This document shows positions 1 through 7,039 of a DNA stretch of 8,774 nt, one piece after another. The stretch is taken from NCBI GenBank assembly GCA_018267355.1, contig JAFDYP010000334.1, positions 1 to 8,774 on the forward strand, in the 5' to 3' direction. Each line of letters starts with the position of its first letter. The first letter of the stretch is position 1. The notes under the pieces were generated by a model that was not told where the DNA came from, ran no database searches, and saw only the letters and a list, made by a program, of their open reading frames with translations. The DNA comes from Bacteroidota bacterium. GTDB lineage: Bacteria > Bacteroidota > Bacteroidia > Chitinophagales > LD1. The translations under genes and the position numbers were made by a program.

Positions 1-367
1 AATAATGATATAAAAATAAGTAAACACCATTGTTTTTTATAAATCATATACCCCCGCCTGCCATGCATCCCTTGCCTTTGCGCAAATAATATATAATAAT
101 TCAGCTATATATAGCAGCTAAACGCCCCTCAGCGTAGGTAGCCTTAAAATCAAAAATCCTTACTGTCAATCCTGCCCTGCCGCCATTTGCTAAAGCCGGT
201 GCTCGACCGGCTCTGCCCCACCACTTGTAGGTCAGCCGCATAATGGTCTTTACGGGCACCCAAAAGGCTCCATTTTCACCTCAACCAACGAAATGACCAA
301 ACCTCTTGACAGCGGACAGTTCTTGCGCTATCTTGCAGGTCCTATTTATTAAAACCAATTCAACAAA
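1..367. other. Noncoding region upstream of the lipoprotein gene
   Basis: No credible gene was found here. The first ~120 bases are AT-rich and contain two short perfect palindromes, TTTGCGCAAA (77-86) and GCTATATATAGC (104-115). A 7-bp perfect hairpin, AGCCGGT/ACCGGCT with a 5-nt loop, lies at 194-212; it has no T-run after it on the + strand and only TTTAG on the minus strand, so it is not a convincing terminator. The right end carries the promoter of the lipoprotein gene. A gene off the left edge may own part of this region. Confidence 0.6.
306..335 (+). promoter_or_regulatory. Putative Bacteroidota-type promoter of the lipoprotein gene
   Basis: TTG (306-308) and TATCTTG (329-335) are separated by 20 nt, which resembles the -33/-7 arrangement of the Bacteroidota primary sigma factor (TTTG, then TAnnTTTG). 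Transcription would start near 340, leaving a leader of roughly 25-30 nt. The leader is A/T-rich with no Shine-Dalgarno, as is usual in this phylum. The match is by eye and the -7 box is one base short of consensus. Confidence 0.5.
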
Positions 368-1288
368 ATGAAGAAATCAATATTCCTCTCGGTTGTCCTG
401 CTGGCTGTCACAGCAGCGGGCGTCGTATCGTGCAAAAAAGATATGGCCAATAATACCACGCTCAAAGATGACGCGGCGACTACAACCATGACCAAGAAAA
501 CCACCCGCGTGAAAACCAGTACTCCATGTGGAGTAGCCACTACCGTAGCCCTGATAGCCGGCCAAAACTATACAGCGGGCACGGTGAGTGTATCCAATGA
601 CGCTACAAACCTGTACGTGACCTACACTACCACCGGCGGCTGGACACTCAAAGAGATGCACCTATATGCAGGAGACTGCGCCCTCATACCGACCAATGGT
701 CCGGGCAATCCGGTACCGGGACGCTTCCCGTATGCCTATAATGTGCCTAACAACAGCGCACTGACCACCTATACCTTTACTATCCCGCTGACAGCGGTGG
801 GCAACTGCTTCTGCGTAGCAGCGCACGCGGTAGTTTCGGGACCTGCAGGTACGCAGACTGCATGGGGCGCAGGTACGCGCTTCGTACAGCAGGGCAACTG
901 GGGCACCTACTTCTCCGCCTGCAAGCAGTCTTGCATCACCTGCGTGGCACCAGCCAATGTACTCTTTGGTGGTGAGGCCGGGTGGCCGGGTGGTGCTACA
1001 TCTGTAGTGATAGGTGGCTACACCTACACACAGTCACAGGTAGCTACGGTCTACTATAGCCCTGACAATGACTCGAAGAACGCACTGATACTGATCGCTA
1101 CGCTGAAAGTGAGCGCAGGCCCTATCTCACTGCCTGCAGCGATCCAGACTGATGCCACTACCGTAGAGGCATGGCTCGCCAGCCTGGCCCAGCAAGACGG
1201 CACCGCTCAGTACACTGCCCCGACCAATGTGAAAGCTGCGATAGACGAGCTCTATGCATGGGAAGCCGCTCATACCTGCGCTCCGTGA
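368..1288 (+). CDS. Cysteine-rich secreted lipoprotein of unknown function
   Basis: The 306-residue product starts with a lipoprotein signal peptide: lysines at 2-3, a hydrophobic stretch at about 5-20, and a VVSC lipobox placing the lipidated cysteine at 22. KKD follows the cysteine, which may bear on surface or outer-membrane sorting in Bacteroidota. A Thr/Lys-rich linker (about 29-52) precedes a beta-rich domain (about 54-192) containing GGWTLKEMHLY and the tract QTAWGAGTRF...GNWGTYF, a pattern I associate from memory with secreted Bacteroidota proteins. The C-terminal part (about 193-304) is a second region with a helical end. Eight cysteines besides Cys22 (54, 104, 147, 149, 185, 189, 192, 304) suggest disulfides in the periplasm or at the surface. 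The gene has its own promoter and terminator, so it is probably monocistronic. The lipoprotein call is firm; no function can be assigned. Confidence 0.88.
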   Translation: MKKSIFLSVVLLAVTAAGVVSCKKDMANNTTLKDDAATTTMTKKTTRVKTSTPCGVATTVALIAGQNYTAGTVSVSNDATNLYVTYTTTGGWTLKEMHLYAGDCALIPTNGPGNPVPGRFPYAYNVPNNSALTTYTFTIPLTAVGNCFCVAAHAVVSGPAGTQTAWGAGTRFVQQGNWGTYFSACKQSCITCVAPANVLFGGEAGWPGGATSVVIGGYTYTQSQVATVYYSPDNDSKNALILIATLKVSAGPISLPAAIQTDATTVEAWLASLAQQDGTAQYTAPTNVKAAIDELYAWEAAHTCAP

Positions 1289-1310
1289 TATGATGCCATA
1301 GAAACTTCTG

Positions 1311-1340
1311 AAGCCGGTCTCTTTGAGGCCGGCTTTTTTA
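1311..1340 (+). terminator. Intrinsic terminator of the lipoprotein gene
   Basis: AAGCCGGTCT (1311-1320) pairs with AGGCCGGCTT (1326-1335) through a CTTTG loop, with one G-T wobble. The stem runs straight into a T-run (1334-1339). It lies 22 nt past the stop codon of the lipoprotein gene. The opposite strand has no comparable T-run, so it looks unidirectional. Confidence 0.9.
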
Positions 1341-1650
1341 TTCTCACTGGTCACCGATGAATGACTAAGCAGTGGGCACTACTTATGCGATACAGTAGAA
1401 GAATGATGGACGAGACGGCTATTGTAAGTTCTTTTATCCCTCTGCGTTTTCATTGTTGGTCAGCGACTAACAATGGCGGTAGCCAGTCATTCAAGGCCTT
1501 ACGGCCAGGGCCATAGTTGTCAGTAGTGCAAACCACAATCGCGAAGGGATGTGTTTTTTGTTAAACCTTCAGCTTTATGCAGGGGTAAATATAAGCTGCG
1601 AGGTAAGACTAGTTAGGGGAGCAAAAATGCTGGAAATATTTCTGGAATGA
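1341..1650. other. Noncoding region between convergent genes
   Basis: No supportable gene was found. A 51-codon reading frame on the + strand (ATG at 1361, stop at 1514-1516) has no recognisable features. The stretch contains a strong hairpin at 1451-1475, several GGCC/TGGC-type short palindromes around 1474-1513, and a looser stem CAGCTT/AAGCTG (1570-1575 with 1593-1598). No good terminator for the minus-strand gene was found. It may hold degenerate mobile-element or intergenic-repeat sequence, but that is inference. Confidence 0.5.
1451..1475. repeat. 25-nt near-perfect inverted repeat (hairpin)
   Basis: CATTGTTGGTC (1451-1461) and GACTAACAATG (1465-1475) form an 11-bp stem with a single G-T wobble around a 3-nt AGC loop. 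Neither strand has a T-run after it (GCGG follows on +, AAAACGC on -), so it does not look like an intrinsic terminator. It could be a protein-binding site, a repeat-family unit or an element end. Confidence 0.65.
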
Positions 1651-2184
1651 TTATACCAATTTTATTGATAATCCACTGTTAGGTCCTGCAGGTAAACCAA
1701 GGATTGTATCGATTCCAATGTTAGCTCGCAGATCATTCAAGATATGGCTAGGATCAAATTGCTTCCCAATCAAAACTTCAGAATCGGGTCGAGGATTGTC
1801 GGAATGTCTTGCTCTGTAAACCTCAATTTTTTGCCCCTTATCTATAGCTAATAAGCAAATTGCCCGAATGTAAAATCTATTAAATTCACCCTCTGCAAAC
1901 ATTTGGCTAGCAGTTATCGGAACTTTCGCCGCCTTAACACTTCCAGTTTTTTTGTCGATTCTATCCTCAAATTCTTTGAAACAATTATTTGCGTTCAGAT
2001 CACCTGACAGAGTAACTTCAGTTCCATCTTCAAGAGCAACTTTTAATAAGTTAGGATACAGTTCAACTCCGTTGTTGTTGAATCTCTTGCTAAGGTATAA
2101 GACCTTCGTATCAACGTCACGTTGCAATTCCTCTAACATCGCCTTGCGAGTGTCTAAATTTAGATTGTGGAAATTGAATGCCAT
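1651..2184 (-). CDS. Hypothetical protein, AT-rich orphan gene, probably acquired
   Basis: I do not recognise the 177-residue product. It has no signal peptide or membrane segment and looks like a soluble cytoplasmic protein. The N-terminus (MAFNFHNLNL) leads into a helix rich in charged residues (about 11-35), then a mixed alpha/beta region including LEDGTEVTLSGDLN and a Lys-rich segment near 78-88. The C-terminus is Gly/Pro-rich. Base composition sets it apart: lines counted by hand give about 33-43% GC against about 58% for a line of the next gene. Its leucine codons are a mix of TTA, CTT, CTA, TTG and CTG, whereas neighbours use almost only CTG and CTC. It is transcribed against the lipoprotein gene and divergently from the 702-residue membrane protein. 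A -7 box lies 16 nt before the ATG. A real gene is likely from its length and start context; its function is unknown. Confidence 0.75.
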   Translation of the reverse strand: MAFNFHNLNLDTRKAMLEELQRDVDTKVLYLSKRFNNNGVELYPNLLKVALEDGTEVTLSGDLNANNCFKEFEDRIDKKTGSVKAAKVPITASQMFAEGEFNRFYIRAICLLAIDKGQKIEVYRARHSDNPRPDSEVLIGKQFDPSHILNDLRANIGIDTILGLPAGPNSGLSIKLV

Positions 2185-2200
2185 ACATTTAAATTTTAAT

Positions 2201-2208
2201 CAAAACTA
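2201..2208 (-). promoter_or_regulatory. -7 box for the AT-rich orphan gene
   Basis: Read on the minus strand this is TAGTTTTG, an exact match to the Bacteroidota TAnnTTTG -7 consensus, 16 nt before the ATG. It predicts a very short leader. No convincing TTTG -33 element lies at the usual distance. The palindrome GTTGT-A-ACAAC at 2229-2239 sits just upstream and could be an operator. Confidence 0.5.
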
Positions 2209-2322
2209 CAGCTTATTTATAATTTTTCGTTGTAACAACTGTTTTGCTTGTTGAAAAATCATTAATACTTTACCACGTAAGTGAAGATTACAGCAGTTTT
2301 CTCCCCCCTCCCCCATTTCCCC

Positions 2323-2330
2323 TATATTTA
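2323..2330 (+). promoter_or_regulatory. Candidate -7 box for the von Willebrand-type membrane protein gene
   Basis: TATATTTA differs from TAnnTTTG at the last base and lies 35 nt before the proposed TTG start. A TTTT run at 2297-2300 is about 22 nt upstream and could serve as a poor -33 element. The interval is an unusual pyrimidine tract, with C-runs of 6, 5 and 4 bases between 2303 and 2322. Confidence 0.4.
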
Positions 2331-2365
2331 CCATCTTTACCGGCAACCTTAAATCAATCGCGTAC

Positions 2366-4474
2366 TTGAACTCCGGCATCTCTTTCGCATATCCCTGGTG
2401 GTGTATCATCCTTTGTATCGCGCTGGGCGCGGCCTATGCGGCAGGGCTGTACTACAGAGACAGGTCCTTCCGCCAGGATGGGGCACAGCGGCCCTGGGCG
2501 CAGTGGGCCATGGCGGCCTTCCGCTTTCTGGCGGTGACCATACTGGCGGTGCTGCTGATGTCGCCCTTTATCCGCTACCGCAATACGAAGACCTACAAAC
2601 CTATTGTAGCCATATTGCAAGACAATAGTGAGTCCGTGCGGAATGGCTTCAAGGCCGGCGACTCTGCCGCCTATGTACAGAAGCTACAGGCGCTGACTGA
2701 CAAGCTCTCCTCTAAATATGATGTAGTGCCGTACACCTTTGGCTCTGAGCTGAAGAAGTCTGACGCCTACACCTTTGGCGCCAAGGTGACCAACATATCC
2801 GATGCGATAGACAACGTAAACGACCTCTACTACAATCAGAACCTCGGCGCAGTAGTGATAGCCTCTGACGGCATCTATAACCAGGGCATCAACCCCGTCT
2901 ACAGCGCAGCCAAGTCTACCTACGCCATCTACTCCGTAGCCCTCGGTGATACCACTATACCAAAGGACCTGAAGTTTGGCAATGTCTACTACAATAAGAT
3001 CACCTACCTGAATGACCAGTTTGCCGTGCGGGCGGATGTGGAGGCTACTTTCCTCAATGGCAAGAATGCGACGCTGACCGTATCTGAAATAGATGGTGGC
3101 ATCAAGCAGATCAGCCGCAAGGATATCATCATCGGTTCAGATGCATTTGATGCGTCGTATGATTTCATCATCCCGGCCAATAAGGCGGGCATAGCGCACT
3201 ACCAGCTCGCCCTGACCAACCTGCCCGGTGAGGTGACGTATAAGAACAATGTGAAGGACATCTTCGTAGAGGTGCTGGATGGCCGCCAGAAGATACTGAT
3301 CGTAGCAGCCTCTCCGCACCCAGACATAGCTGCGCTAAAGCAGGCCATCGAGTCCAATAAGAACTATCAGCTGGATGTGGCCTACGCAGCAGACTTTGCC
3401 GGAAAGCTGAATGACTACAACCTGATCATCCTGCATCAGCTGCCATCGGTCAACTATAATGCAGAAAACATACTGGTGCAGGCCAAAGCGCAGAAAAAGT
3501 CAGTGCTCTTTGTAGTAGGCTCGGAGACCTCGCCATCAGCACTGGCCAAGGCTGAAACAGCCCTGACCATAGCAGGCAATAGCAGCCGCCTGAACGATGT
3601 GACGGCCAAGGTGAGCAAGGACTTCAACCTCTTCACCGTATCAGACGCTACGCAGCAGGCCATTACAAAGTTCCCGCCGGTGCAGTGTTTCTTTGGCGAG
3701 TTTAAAGTCACTGGTGCCTCTCAGGTACTGCTCACGCAGCGCATCAATAACGTGGAGACAGACTTCCCTCTGTGGATGTTTGCAGACCAGTTGGACAGCA
3801 AGATAGGCATCATAGCCGGTGAGGGCATCTGGCGCTGGCGCATGTATGACTACATGCAGAATAAGAACTTTGACGCCTTTGACGAGATCGTAAACAAGAC
3901 GATACAGTACCTGGCGGTGAAAGGTGACAAGCGCCCGTTCCGCGTGAACCTGCCTAAGAATATATTTCAGGATAATGAAGCGGTGACCTTTGATGCGCAG
4001 CTCTATAATGCAGCCTACGAAATGGTCAATACACCTGACGTAGACCTGAAGCTGCGCAACGAGGACGGCAAAGAATATCCGTTTAAGATGAACAAGACGG
4101 ACAACTACTATACGTTGAATGCGGGCTTCCTGCCGGTGGGCACCTACTCCTACACTGCCACTGTCCGGCTGGGCACCAACAGCTATAAGGCTGATGGCAA
4201 ATTCAGCATCTCTCCGCTACAGCTGGAGGAACTGCGTACCGTAGCCGATCACAAGGTGATGTACCAACTCGCAGCACAACATGGCGGGCAGATGTACCAC
4301 GCCAATGACTTTGACAAGATAGCAGACGACCTGCTGGCAAAGAACGTGCTGAAGCCGGTGCTCTATGACACCTTCCTGACCGAAAGCGCGATCAACCTGA
4401 AATGGATATTCTTCCTCATACTCCTGCTGCTCTCAGCGGAATGGTTCTTGAGGAAGTATCTGGGGGGATATTGA
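2366..4474 (+). CDS. Membrane protein with von Willebrand (MIDAS) and GATase-like domains
   Basis: The 702-residue protein has membrane segments at about 9-28 and 47-69, a large domain region, and a C-terminal helix (about 677-693) ending in RKYLGGY. Residues 79-195 look like a von Willebrand A fold with the metal site intact: DNSES (86-90), Thr142 and SDG with Asp168. A Rossmann-like region at about 309-385 (KILIVAAS, then NLIILHQLP) resembles the class I glutamine amidotransferase-like fold seen in membrane von Willebrand proteins of Bacteroidota and Planctomycetes; I see no catalytic Cys-His-Glu triad. The tract GEGIWRWRMYDY (485-496) is followed by beta-rich, Ig-like sequence (about 525-615). 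The start is TTG: no in-frame ATG or GTG exists between the upstream stop (2282-2284) and it, and it leads directly into the first membrane helix. Its role is unknown; metal-dependent protein binding at the membrane is plausible. Confidence 0.85.
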   Translation: MNSGISFAYPWWCIILCIALGAAYAAGLYYRDRSFRQDGAQRPWAQWAMAAFRFLAVTILAVLLMSPFIRYRNTKTYKPIVAILQDNSESVRNGFKAGDSAAYVQKLQALTDKLSSKYDVVPYTFGSELKKSDAYTFGAKVTNISDAIDNVNDLYYNQNLGAVVIASDGIYNQGINPVYSAAKSTYAIYSVALGDTTIPKDLKFGNVYYNKITYLNDQFAVRADVEATFLNGKNATLTVSEIDGGIKQISRKDIIIGSDAFDASYDFIIPANKAGIAHYQLALTNLPGEVTYKNNVKDIFVEVLDGRQKILIVAASPHPDIAALKQAIESNKNYQLDVAYAADFAGKLNDYNLIILHQLPSVNYNAENILVQAKAQKKSVLFVVGSETSPSALAKAETALTIAGNSSRLNDVTAKVSKDFNLFTVSDATQQAITKFPPVQCFFGEFKVTGASQVLLTQRINNVETDFPLWMFADQLDSKIGIIAGEGIWRWRMYDYMQNKNFDAFDEIVNKTIQYLAVKGDKRPFRVNLPKNIFQDNEAVTFDAQLYNAAYEMVNTPDVDLKLRNEDGKEYPFKMNKTDNYYTLNAGFLPVGTYSYTATVRLGTNSYKADGKFSISPLQLEELRTVADHKVMYQLAAQHGGQMYHANDFDKIADDLLAKNVLKPVLYDTFLTESAINLKWIFFLILLLLSAEWFLRKYLGGY

Positions 4475-4478
4475 GATA

Positions 4479-4581
4479 GTATTAAGTAGTCAGTAGTAAG
4501 TATTTAGATGAATGCAAACTACATGCTACAGAAACAAATGCTGTGGTTTTTTCTTAATACTAAATACTAACTACTAAATAC
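4479..4581. repeat. Long imperfect inverted repeat built of TAGT/TACTAA motifs
   Basis: The 29-nt arm 4479-4507 is the reverse complement of 4553-4581 with five mismatches. Inside, AAACTACA (4516-4523) pairs with TGTGGTTT (4542-4549) with one wobble, so the element can fold into one long interrupted hairpin. It starts 5 nt after the stop of the membrane protein gene and ends 7 nt before the GTG of the small gene, filling the junction. Its A/T-rich, motif-repetitive arms differ from the GC-rich coding DNA around it. It could be a small dispersed palindromic repeat, a transcript-processing or termination element, or both. There is no T-run after the right arm. Confidence 0.75.
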
Positions 4582-4587
4582 CGCTGT

Positions 4588-4836
4588 GTGAACTGGCGCT
4601 TCTACATATCTACCATCAAAAAAATACTGCAGCGCAATGGCTACCCGGCGCTGGCGGATGAGATCCTCATGGCAGAGGTCAATGCGGGCCGCAATGCCAA
4701 TGCAATACTCAAAGAGGTGATCAGCAAGCTGGTACAGTTCAGAGAGGGTGAGCAGGAGGCGTACGGATACATTGTATCAGAGTCTGAGGCGCTGATCCGC
4801 TTTGCGCGCACCTATGGCATAGAGCCAAACAATTGA
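4588..4836 (+). CDS. Small helical hypothetical protein
   Basis: The 82-residue product is predicted soluble, with no signal peptide or membrane segment. It appears mostly helical: an N-terminal amphipathic helix with KKILQ (11-15), a second helix around 21-32 (ALADEILMAEV), a third from about 37 to 51, and a C-terminal helix with SESEALIRFAR (64-74). I do not recognise the family. The GTG start is the only plausible one: the in-frame stop is at 4561-4563 and no ATG intervenes. Codon use matches its GC-rich neighbours, supporting a resident gene. It follows the membrane protein gene on the same strand after 113 nt filled by an inverted repeat, so it may be cotranscribed. A functional link is only inferred from position. 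Confidence 0.7.
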   Translation: MNWRFYISTIKKILQRNGYPALADEILMAEVNAGRNANAILKEVISKLVQFREGEQEAYGYIVSESEALIRFARTYGIEPNN

Positions 4837-4972
4837 TTGTTAGCTAATTCAACAATAAACTTGTATCACTTTTCATAAGGTGGATAAGTGATTTCGCCGT
4901 CGTAATAAATGATTTAGGCTGACAATACCATGATTTTGCCGAAGGCACACATTTTACTCCTTGTTTTCGGGT

Positions 4973-4980
4973 TATCTTTA
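4973..4980 (+). promoter_or_regulatory. Candidate -7 box of the histidine kinase gene
   Basis: TATCTTTA fits TAnnTTTG except at the last base. A TTTT (4952-4955) lies 17 nt upstream as a weak -33 element. It predicts a leader of about 65 nt before the ATG at 5052. A stem ATCACTT/AAGTGAT (4865-4871 with 4886-4892) lies between this box and the preceding gene. Confidence 0.45.
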
Positions 4981-5051
4981 GCATAGAGCAAGACCTGCCG
5001 ATCCCTTGGTTATTATAGATTTAGCCACCCTATCCCCGGGCCCTCCGATAC

Positions 5052-6989
5052 ATGACGAAAAAACGATCCATCTTCCAATTGTTTGGAGTCATATCTATCT
5101 CCGGTAAACTGAACTTTACGGTAGGGGTCATGGCTACGCTGATAGCTGTGGAGCTACTTACGTTGTGGTTTGCCATCCACACCCTCTCCTCCGTACGGGC
5201 CTATGTAGGCGGTGAGGGGCTATGGTCCAAAGGCCAGAAGGACGCCGTATACCACCTGCTGAAGTACGGTCACTCCCACCACGAGGCAGACTACCAGAAC
5301 TTTCTTCTCTTTATGAAGGTCCCGCTCGGTGACCATCTGGCGCGTGAGTCCATGCTCAAAAATCCTGTGGACTGGGAGGGTGCCCGCGCGGGCTTCATAC
5401 AGGGCCGCAATGACCCTGAGGATATAGATGGCATGATACGGCTGATGGTGCGCTTTCATACAGAGCCTCACCTGAAGCGCGCCATAGATGCCTGGACCGA
5501 GGCGGACCCGCAGATCATGCGCCTGCTGCCACTGGCAGAGCAGCTACACCAGGAGATCACCTCTGACCATCCGAGCCAGGAGGTGATAGACGCACTGGAG
5601 GCAGAGGTGCAGCGCACCAATGAGAACCTCACCGTGCTGGAGGATAATTTCTCCTTTGCGCTGGGCGAGGGCTCGCGCTGGCTGGAGTTTGTGATACTGA
5701 GGCTGCTATTTGCCGTAGCCCTCACTGTAGAGATCACCGGCCTGCTGCTGGCATTCTCCGTGAGCCGCAGCATACAGCGCGGTCTGAAGCAGATCATACG
5801 TGCATCCAGGGCTATTGCCGCAGGTGATTTTGAGTTTAAGGCGCGGGTCTACAGCCGTGATGAGATAGGCATGGTAGCAGAGGCCATCAATCATATGGCC
5901 GATGAGATAGGACAGGCGGAGAATAGATTTCGCCGGATGCTGGAGTCTGCCCCTGATGCGATGGTCATAGTCAATCAGGAGGGCAAGATCCGCCTGGTGA
6001 ATGAGCAGGCGGAGAAAGTCTTTGGCTACACGCGCGGTGAGCTGATAGGACAGCCCATAGAGATCCTGATACCGGATCGATTTGAGGCTTCACATCCATC
6101 CCGCCGCCAGCAGTATTTTGCCAAACCTCAGATACGTACGATGGGCATGGACCTGGAGCTCTACGGCAAGCGCAAGAATGGAGAGGAGTTTCCCGTAGAG
6201 ATCAGCCTGAGCCCGCTGGAGACTGAGGAGGGCCTATGGGTATCATCTGCCATACGTGATATCAGTGAGAAAAAGCTGGACCACCTGGCGCTGCGCGACT
6301 ATGCCCGCAAACTGGAAGTGACCAACAACAACCTGGAGCAGTTTGCCTATGTGGCCTCGCATGACCTGCAGGAGCCGCTGCGCACCATCACAAATTTCGT
6401 GACCATGTTTCAGGAAAAGCAGCAGGGCAAACTGGACCAAGACTCTGAGGTCTACCTGGACTATATAGTCAATGCATCTGAAAGAATGAAGGCGCTCATC
6501 CGCGACCTGCTCATGTATAGCCGCGTAGGCCGCCACCACGTGACTGAGAGTATAGACACAGCAGAGGTAGTCAATGCCGTGCTGCAGGAGCTCCACACCT
6601 CCGTACAGGAGGCGGGAGCGCAGGTCACCGTGGGATTCCTGCCGGTGCTCAGGGCCAACAGGGCCGAGCTGCACGAGCTGTTTCTCAATCTGATCAGCAA
6701 TGCCATCAAGTACGGCAAACCGGGCATTGCTGCGCAGATCGGCATAGAGGCCCGCGCAGAAAATAGTCATTGGCTATTTGCGGTAAAAGATAATGGCATA
6801 GGTATTGATAAGGCATATAGTGAACGGGTATTTGTGATATTCCAGCGGCTGCACAACCAGAACCAATACAGCGGAACCGGCGTAGGACTGGCTACCTGCC
6901 GCAAAATAGTAGAACTGCACGGAGGCCGTATCTGGCTGGAGTCAGCTCCGGGTGAAGGCACTACTTTTTATTTCACATTCCCGACCTGA
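5052..6989 (+). CDS. Membrane sensor histidine kinase (HAMP-PAS-HisKA-HATPase)
   Basis: The 645-residue kinase has a first membrane helix at about 23-43, an extracytoplasmic helical sensor region (about 50-208) and a second helix at about 211-236. A HAMP linker follows (about 237-290). A PAS domain (about 291-405) opens with FRRMLESAPDAMVIVN and ends with an IRDISEKK-type PAC motif. A HisKA domain has the phosphoacceptor His437 in ASHDLQEPLR, of the kind seen in phytochrome-like kinases. The ATPase domain has all its boxes: N box NLISNAIKYG (546-555), G1 DNGIGI (580-585), F box FQRL (597-600) and G2 GTGVGLA (608-614). It should autophosphorylate on His437 and pass phosphate to the response regulator encoded 50 nt downstream. 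The sensor region has the motifs GEGLWSKGQKDAV (54-66), PLGD (91-94) and DPEDIDGMIRL (121-131), which I recall from other bacterial sensors but cannot name. Its signal is unknown. Confidence 0.95.
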   Translation: MTKKRSIFQLFGVISISGKLNFTVGVMATLIAVELLTLWFAIHTLSSVRAYVGGEGLWSKGQKDAVYHLLKYGHSHHEADYQNFLLFMKVPLGDHLARESMLKNPVDWEGARAGFIQGRNDPEDIDGMIRLMVRFHTEPHLKRAIDAWTEADPQIMRLLPLAEQLHQEITSDHPSQEVIDALEAEVQRTNENLTVLEDNFSFALGEGSRWLEFVILRLLFAVALTVEITGLLLAFSVSRSIQRGLKQIIRASRAIAAGDFEFKARVYSRDEIGMVAEAINHMADEIGQAENRFRRMLESAPDAMVIVNQEGKIRLVNEQAEKVFGYTRGELIGQPIEILIPDRFEASHPSRRQQYFAKPQIRTMGMDLELYGKRKNGEEFPVEISLSPLETEEGLWVSSAIRDISEKKLDHLALRDYARKLEVTNNNLEQFAYVASHDLQEPLRTITNFVTMFQEKQQGKLDQDSEVYLDYIVNASERMKALIRDLLMYSRVGRHHVTESIDTAEVVNAVLQELHTSVQEAGAQVTVGFLPVLRANRAELHELFLNLISNAIKYGKPGIAAQIGIEARAENSHWLFAVKDNGIGIDKAYSERVFVIFQRLHNQNQYSGTGVGLATCRKIVELHGGRIWLESAPGEGTTFYFTFPT

Positions 6990-7039
6990 GACCGCACCCT
7001 ATCCGATCCTGTGATTTTTATCCATCAAAACCGTATGCC

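Noticed and set aside
194..212. Perfect 7-bp hairpin considered as a terminator of a gene to the left
   Set aside because: No T-run follows on the + strand, and no coding sequence ends nearby in the window.
1361..1516. A 51-codon + strand reading frame in the gap after the lipoprotein terminator
   Set aside because: It lacks a promoter and recognisable motifs, and it runs across the 25-nt hairpin. Length alone is not enough.
1552..1598. T-run at 1552-1557 and the CAGCTT/AAGCTG stem considered as terminators
   Set aside because: The stem before the T-run is only a few pairs with a bulge, and the second stem has no T-run on the minus strand, where the orphan gene would need one.
1952..2254. 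A 100-codon + strand reading frame opposite the AT-rich orphan gene
   Set aside because: It is antisense to a reading frame with better composition and an upstream -7 box. The Ser/Leu/Asn-rich product has no features.
6243..6770. A 175-codon minus-strand reading frame inside the histidine kinase gene
   Set aside because: It is antisense to the HisKA/ATPase region, whose motifs are complete, and the antisense product shows no family features. It is a by-product of GC-rich codon use.
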